Source of the DNA: Burkholderiaceae bacterium
GTDB taxonomy: Bacteria; Pseudomonadota; Gammaproteobacteria; Burkholderiales; Burkholderiaceae_C
Assembly: GCA_025458585.1 (NCBI GenBank)
Contig: JALOSD010000061.1
Coordinates: 1 to 8,717, forward strand
Reading direction: 5' to 3'
Length of the DNA stretch: 8,717 bases
Positions 5,001-8,717 of this stretch are shown piece after piece. How positions within the stretch are numbered: the stretch's first letter is position 1; each line of letters begins with the position of its first letter. A program made the position numbers and the translations under genes. The notes beneath the pieces are model-generated. The model made no database searches. It saw only the letters and a list, made by a program, of their open reading frames with translations, and had not been told where the DNA came from.

Positions 5001-6322
5001 GCCTTCAAGAATGGCTGGCCCTCGGCCTGCTCGGCGGCTTCTTCGCGCTGCTGATGCTCGGCGTGCCGGTGGGCATCACGCTGGCCGCGAGCGGCTTCGT
5101 GTTCGGCTTCCTCGGCTTCGGCGAGACGCTGTTCGGGCTGCTGCCGGCGCGCATCTACGGTGTCGCAGCGAACTACCAGTGGCTCGCGATCCCGCTGTTC
5201 GTGTTCATGGGCGTGATGCTCGAGAAGTCGCGCCTCGCCGAGGACCTGCTCGACGTCATCGGTCACATCGCCGGCGGGCTGCGCGGCGGCATGGCGCTGG
5301 GCATCATCGGCGTGGGCGTGCTGATGGGCGCGACGACGGGCATCGTCGGTGCCACCGTGATCACGCTCGGGCTGCTCACGCTGCCGTCGCTGCTGCGCCG
5401 CGGCTACGACCCCGGGGTTGCCTGCGGCGCGATCTGCGCGTCGGGCACGCTCGGGCAGATCATCCCGCCGAGCCTGGTGCTGATCCTGCTGTCGGACATC
5501 ATGCAGCAGTCGGTGGGCACGCTGTTCGCGGCCGCCGTGTTCCCGGGGCTGATGCTCGCGGGGCTGTACTGCGCGTGGATCGTGGCCTACGGGATGATCC
5601 GGCCCGGCGCGATGCCGCCGGTGCCGCAGGCCGAGCGCGATGCGCTGCCGATCGGCCAGCTGTGGCTGCGCGCGCTGAAGGTCGCACTGCCGCCGTTGGC
5701 GCTCGTGTTCGCGGTGCTCGGCTCGATCATCGGCGGTGTCGCGGCGCCGACGGAGGCAGCGTCGATGGGCGCGCTCGGGGCGATCCTGGTGGTGGCCGGC
5801 GCGCGGCGACTCAACCTGCAGGTGCTGCGCGAGGTGATGCAGGGCACGCTGCGCATCTCGGCCATGGTGCTGTTCATCCTGATCTGCGCGCAGGTCTTCG
5901 GCCTCGCGTTCCGCGGCCTGCAGGGCGAGCAGCTGATCGAGGACCTGTTCGAGTTCCTGCCCGGCGGCATCAACGCCGACGTCGTTTTCATGCTCGCACT
6001 GATCTTCGTGCTCGGCTTCTTCCTCGAGTGGATCGAGATCAGCTACATCGCGGTGCCGCTGTTCCTGCCGATCTTCGCTGCCGCGGGCGTCGACCCGGTG
6101 TGGCTCGCGATGATGATCACGGTGATGCTGCAGACCAGCTTCCTGACGCCGCCGTTCGGCTGGGCGCTGTTCTTCCTGAAAGGCGTCGCACCGCCGCAGG
6201 TCACGACGCGGCACCTTTATCTCGGCGTGCTGCCGTTCATCGCGCTGCAGCTGATCGGCGTCGCGCTCGTCTTCGCTTTCCCCGGCATTGCGACGTGGCT
6301 GCCGAACGCGATCGGCTGGTAG
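4997..6322 (+). CDS. TRAP transporter large membrane subunit (DctM family)
   Basis: This 441-residue, strongly hydrophobic protein of about a dozen segments is the substrate-translocating subunit of the TRAP transporter, driven by an ion gradient (usually sodium) rather than ATP. Family motifs are ANYQWLAIPLFVFMGVMLEK (58-77), LMGATTGIVGATVITLG (109-125), SGTLGQIIPPSLVLILLSD (149-167), the repeat-two counterpart AAPTEAASMGALGAI (249-263), and TSFLTPPFGWALFFLKG (380-396). The IPPS and LTPPFG helix breaks belong to the inverted-repeat hairpins that form the substrate site. It falls in the mannitol/chloroaromatic-type subgroup, like its binding protein. GAGGGG (4986-4991) lies five bases before the ATG. 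Length is normal and no key motif is missing. It is the last gene of the TRAP operon and converges on the minus-strand redox genes, whose stop codon lies 49 bases away. Confidence 0.95.
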   Translation: MSLQEWLALGLLGGFFALLMLGVPVGITLAASGFVFGFLGFGETLFGLLPARIYGVAANYQWLAIPLFVFMGVMLEKSRLAEDLLDVIGHIAGGLRGGMALGIIGVGVLMGATTGIVGATVITLGLLTLPSLLRRGYDPGVACGAICASGTLGQIIPPSLVLILLSDIMQQSVGTLFAAAVFPGLMLAGLYCAWIVAYGMIRPGAMPPVPQAERDALPIGQLWLRALKVALPPLALVFAVLGSIIGGVAAPTEAASMGALGAILVVAGARRLNLQVLREVMQGTLRISAMVLFILICAQVFGLAFRGLQGEQLIEDLFEFLPGGINADVVFMLALIFVLGFFLEWIEISYIAVPLFLPIFAAAGVDPVWLAMMITVMLQTSFLTPPFGWALFFLKGVAPPQVTTRHLYLGVLPFIALQLIGVALVFAFPGIATWLPNAIGW

Positions 6323-6335
6323 CGGCCGCCAGCGT

Positions 6336-6359
6336 GCCCGGCCGGTGGCGCCGGCGGGC
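6336..6359. terminator. Hairpin between convergent operons (possible bidirectional terminator)
   Basis: GCCCGGCCGG (6336-6345) pairs with CCGGCGGGC (6351-6359) with one bulged base and a short loop. It sits in the 49-bp gap between the convergent TRAP large-subunit and rubredoxin-reductase genes, where a shared terminator would be expected. Neither side has a T-run, so it would be a weak intrinsic terminator. Support is position plus imperfect pairing only. Confidence 0.35.
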
Positions 6360-6371
6360 GGGTTGGCCCGA

Positions 6372-7766
6372 TCAGGCCGCGCGCGGCAGCACGGCCGGCG
6401 GCGCGCTCGCGACCAGCGTCGCGATCACCGTGCCGTCGACGTCGACGCGCTGCATGCGCAGCTCGCGCGGCGTGTCGGCGACGATGCGCCAGTCGCCCTC
6501 GCCGGCGATCGAGCCTTGGAGCGTGATCGGCAGCGACGTCGTCTTGACGCGCAACGGTACCGCCTTCGGCACGTAGGCCGCCGCGGCGTCATCGCCGCAG
6601 ATCGCGCCGGCGATCGCCTGCGCCTGGCGCGCGATCGGCTCGATGAAGCGGCTGGCCTGCCCACCGACCGCGACGCAGTCGCCGAGCGCGTGGATGTCGG
6701 GGTGCGCCGTGCGCAGCGTCGCCGGCTCGACGACGATGCCACCGCAACCGCGGTCGAACGCGAGGCCCGCGCTGCGGGCGAGCCGGTCTGGCGCCGCGAG
6801 GCCGGTCGCGGCGATGACCTGGTCGGCGTCCCAGGTGCGCCCGTCGGCCAGCGCGACGCGACGTGTGCCGTCGGCCCGTGTCTCGACGCCCGCGACCTGC
6901 GCGCCGCCGACGAACGCGATCGGCAGCGCGGCCCACGCGGCGAGCAGCCGCTGCGACGCGGGTGCGGGCAGCAGCGCCGCGAGCGGGCGCGGCTGCACGT
7001 CGAGCAGCGTCACGGCGTGGCCGCCGAGCGCGAGGTCGTTCGCCAGCTCGCTGCCGACGAGGCCCGCGCCGACGATCACGACGCGTTGCGGCCGCGTGGC
7101 CAGCACGTCGCGCAGGCGCCGGTAGGCCGCGAGGTCGTTGACGCGCCAGACCTGCTGCGGCGGCAGCGCGGCGGGCAGGCGCGGCGCCGCGCCGTGCGCG
7201 AGCACGAGCTTGCGCCAGCGCAGCGTGCCGCGCGTCGTGCGCAGCGTGCGCGCGACGGTGTCGATGCGCACCGCGATCGCCTCGGGCACGAGTTGCAAGC
7301 GCAGCCGCTTCGCGGCCTCGGCCGCGCTCTCGCGCACGATCCTGTGCGGGTCGAGCCCGCGCGCGATCGCGACCGACAGCGTCGGCTTGTCGTAGACGTC
7401 GGCGCTGCACGCGGCCACCAGCGTGATCGGCAGCGCGGCGTCGCGCTCGCGCAAGGCCTGCGCGACCTGCCAGCCGGCGCGGCCGCCGCCGACGATGACG
7501 ACGCCTGGCTCGTGGCGCCCGCGCCCGGTCACCGCCACCGGCGCCGCGGCGCGCTGGACGGTGGATGCGACGTAGGGCTCGAACTCGGCCTTCGTCACGC
7601 CGCACAGGGGGCAGGCCCAGTCGTCGGGGATGTCGTCGTAGCGCGTGCCCGGCGGCAGGCCGCCGTCGGGGTCGCCCTTCGCTTCGTCGTAGACGTAGCC
7701 GCACGCGCGGCAGATGAACTGGCGGAACGCCGCGTCGTTCGCGGCCGGCTGTGCGCCAGCGCTCAT
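6372..7766 (-). CDS. Rubredoxin fused to FAD-dependent NAD(P)H:rubredoxin reductase
   Basis: This is a 464-residue cytoplasmic fusion. Residues about 15-65 form a complete rubredoxin with CRACG (19-23), a long acidic loop with GLPPGTRYDDIPDDW (36-50), and CPLCG (52-56), giving the four cysteines that hold one iron. After a 25-residue linker comes a two-dinucleotide-domain flavoprotein. It has the FAD-binding VVIVGGGRAG (89-98), the NAD-binding VVIVGAGLVGSE (229-240) followed by an acidic D256 suggesting NADH, and the second FAD motif HPDIHALGDC (355-364), with a small C-terminal domain from about 395. It should pass electrons from NAD(P)H via FAD to its own rubredoxin and then to a partner such as an oxygenase or flavoenzyme. 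Separate versions are known from alkane hydroxylase systems (AlkT/AlkG). Its ATG overlaps the stop of the upstream flavoprotein gene (ATGA), so the two are translationally coupled; no good ribosome site is seen. Confidence 0.9.
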   Translation of the reverse strand: MSAGAQPAANDAAFRQFICRACGYVYDEAKGDPDGGLPPGTRYDDIPDDWACPLCGVTKAEFEPYVASTVQRAAAPVAVTGRGRHEPGVVIVGGGRAGWQVAQALRERDAALPITLVAACSADVYDKPTLSVAIARGLDPHRIVRESAAEAAKRLRLQLVPEAIAVRIDTVARTLRTTRGTLRWRKLVLAHGAAPRLPAALPPQQVWRVNDLAAYRRLRDVLATRPQRVVIVGAGLVGSELANDLALGGHAVTLLDVQPRPLAALLPAPASQRLLAAWAALPIAFVGGAQVAGVETRADGTRRVALADGRTWDADQVIAATGLAAPDRLARSAGLAFDRGCGGIVVEPATLRTAHPDIHALGDCVAVGGQASRFIEPIARQAQAIAGAICGDDAAAAYVPKAVPLRVKTTSLPITLQGSIAGEGDWRIVADTPRELRMQRVDVDGTVIATLVASAPPAVLPRAA

Positions 7767-8717
7767 GCCGGCATCGCCGGCGTCGACAGCCGCGCGATCT
7801 CCTTGCGCAGGTGCTTGATCGCCGGCGTCACGATGGCGACGAAGTGGCTCTCGCGCACGCGGCGCTGCACCGGCGAGCTCATCAGGTAGCCGCGCGCGCC
7901 GGCGTGCAGCAGCGCCGACTGCGCCGCGCGCAGCGCCAGCTCAGCGCCGTGCGCGCGCGCGTCGAGCACGTCGACGAAGAACTCGGGGTCGGTCTCGAAG
8001 GGGTTGCTCGCCAGCGCCATCACGCGCGCCGTGAGCGCGTCGAGCTCGGCCTGCAGCGCGTCGGGGCGGTCGTCGAGAAAGCGGTTGACGTGGCCGAGCT
8101 GGGGTTCGACGGCCCACATCGAGTCGATCGCGCCTTGCGTGACGCCCACCGCCATGCCGGCCTGCAGCAGCACGAAGGCGCCGCGGATGCGCGCGATGAA
8201 CGGGCGCGCGGGGTCGGCGAGCAGCCGCTCGGGGCCGACCCGGTAGTTCGTCAGACGCACGGCCCAGGTGTTGGTGCCTTCCATCGCCGAGAAGCTCGGG
8301 CAGTCGCGGCGCTCGACGCCGTCGGCGTCGCAGTGCACGAGGAACATGATCTCGTGCGGCGAGCCATCGCGCATTGCCGGCGTGCCGTCGGCGGCCACCA
8401 CCGGCGCGACGACGCCGAAGTAGTGGTCATCGCCGAGGTTGCTGACCCACGGCAGCGTGCCGCTGACGCGGTAGCCGTCACCGTCGGGCACCGCCCTGAG
8501 CAGGAACTGCTCGATGCCGGCGAACGACTTCATCGGGTTGCTCATCCCGGTGGCGCCCATCGTCAGCGCCCGGCCGTGGCGGCGCAGCACCTCGCCGCCG
8601 AGCGCCGGGTTGCCCGACTGCTCCATGTACAGACCGCAGACCATGTGGCACCAGGTCATGAAGCCGGTGGCGCCGCACACGCGCGAGACCTCGGCCATCG
8701 CGCGGATGGCCAAGCCG
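7763..8717 (-). CDS. Acyl-CoA dehydrogenase-fold flavoprotein, divergent active site (5' end outside window)
   Basis: The frame enters from the right edge and ends with TGA at 7763-7765, giving about 317 residues. Comparison with typical family members (380-400 residues) suggests that 60-80 N-terminal residues are missing; the TTG at 8711-8713 is just an internal leucine codon. The fold is recognisable from the middle beta-domain pattern GYRVSGTLPWVSNLGDDHYF (counting the TTG as 1, residues 80-99), TNTWAVRLTNYRVGPERLL (147-165), and the final helices GARGYLMSSPVQRRVRES (272-289). The usual FAD-loop motif TEPxAGSD reads SNPMKSFAG (58-66), and the position of the catalytic glutamate in YEGT reads T296. 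It may therefore be a flavin monooxygenase or another oxidoreductase on this scaffold rather than a fatty-acid dehydrogenase. It is coupled to the rubredoxin-reductase gene by a 4-bp overlap. Confidence 0.8.
   Translation of the reverse strand, partial: GLAIRAMAEVSRVCGATGFMTWCHMVCGLYMEQSGNPALGGEVLRRHGRALTMGATGMSNPMKSFAGIEQFLLRAVPDGDGYRVSGTLPWVSNLGDDHYFGVVAPVVAADGTPAMRDGSPHEIMFLVHCDADGVERRDCPSFSAMEGTNTWAVRLTNYRVGPERLLADPARPFIARIRGAFVLLQAGMAVGVTQGAIDSMWAVEPQLGHVNRFLDDRPDALQAELDALTARVMALASNPFETDPEFFVDVLDARAHGAELALRAAQSALLHAGARGYLMSSPVQRRVRESHFVAIVTPAIKHLRKEIARLSTPAMPA

Noticed and set aside
4787..6214. 475-codon minus-strand open frame opposite the DctM gene
   Set aside because: Its translation is mostly Arg, His, Glu, Gln and Asp, as expected when a Leu/Ala/Gly-rich membrane gene is read backwards; no motif and no start context.
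6288..7889. 533-codon plus-strand open frame across the rubredoxin-reductase gene
   Set aside because: Arg/Ala/Asp-rich shadow that runs over the gene boundary at 7763-7766; the minus strand shows full rubredoxin and dinucleotide-binding motifs.
8711..8713. TTG as the true start of the acyl-CoA-dehydrogenase-like gene
   Set aside because: The frame is open to the window edge, and the family needs an extra N-terminal helical domain of 60-80 residues, so the gene continues outside.
1..8717. Mobile elements, tRNA genes, CRISPR arrays, riboswitches
   Set aside because: No transposase or integrase motifs, no cloverleaf or CCA-ended candidates, no regularly spaced direct repeats, and no conserved aptamer pattern were found on reading both strands.

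Overview
The window is very GC-rich, with G/C at almost every third codon position. Its protein families and GC-rich intergenic hairpins look like a betaproteobacterium of the order Burkholderiales (Rubrivivax/Leptothrix/Methylibium-like). That placement is an inference from style and remembered homologues, not from a search. Nearly all the DNA is coding. No tRNA, rRNA, CRISPR array, transposase or phage gene was seen, and no gene-free stretch exceeds about 125 bp.

Left part (1-3121, + strand): a cyanate-utilisation cluster. It holds the C-terminus of an NrtA/CynA-type ABC substrate-binding protein, its membrane permease, its ATPase, a complete cyanase (cynS) with all three catalytic residues, and a SnoaL/NTF2-like DUF1348 protein of unknown role. 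The transporter family covers nitrate, cyanate and bicarbonate. The adjacent cynS is the reason to favour cyanate: uptake followed by bicarbonate-dependent breakdown to ammonia and CO2.

Middle (3228-6322, + strand): a complete three-gene TRAP transporter of the TakP/FcbT type (mannitol/chloroaromatic/2-oxo-acid group). It has a periplasmic binding protein with a Tat-like signal peptide, a small DctQ-type membrane subunit and a large DctM-type membrane subunit. The ligand is probably an organic carboxylate, but its identity is not readable.

Right part (6372-8717, - strand, convergent with the TRAP genes): a two-gene redox operon with a 4-bp ATGA overlap. The upstream gene, cut by the window edge, encodes an acyl-CoA-dehydrogenase-fold flavoprotein whose usual catalytic glutamate and FAD-loop motif both appear to be replaced. 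The downstream gene encodes a natural fusion of an N-terminal rubredoxin to an NAD(P)H:rubredoxin reductase. Together they look like a dedicated electron-transfer chain serving an unknown oxidation or oxygenation reaction.

Most intergenic gaps on the + strand are 100-125 bp and packed with GC-rich hairpins. Two of them (1033-1142 and 4888-4996) share a tandem-hairpin layout and look like copies of a REP-like element inserted at former gene overlaps. The most interesting leads are the divergent acyl-CoA-dehydrogenase-like enzyme with its rubredoxin/reductase partner, the unexplained DUF1348 gene next to cynS, and the tandem hairpins with a coupled small ORF inside the TRAP operon.
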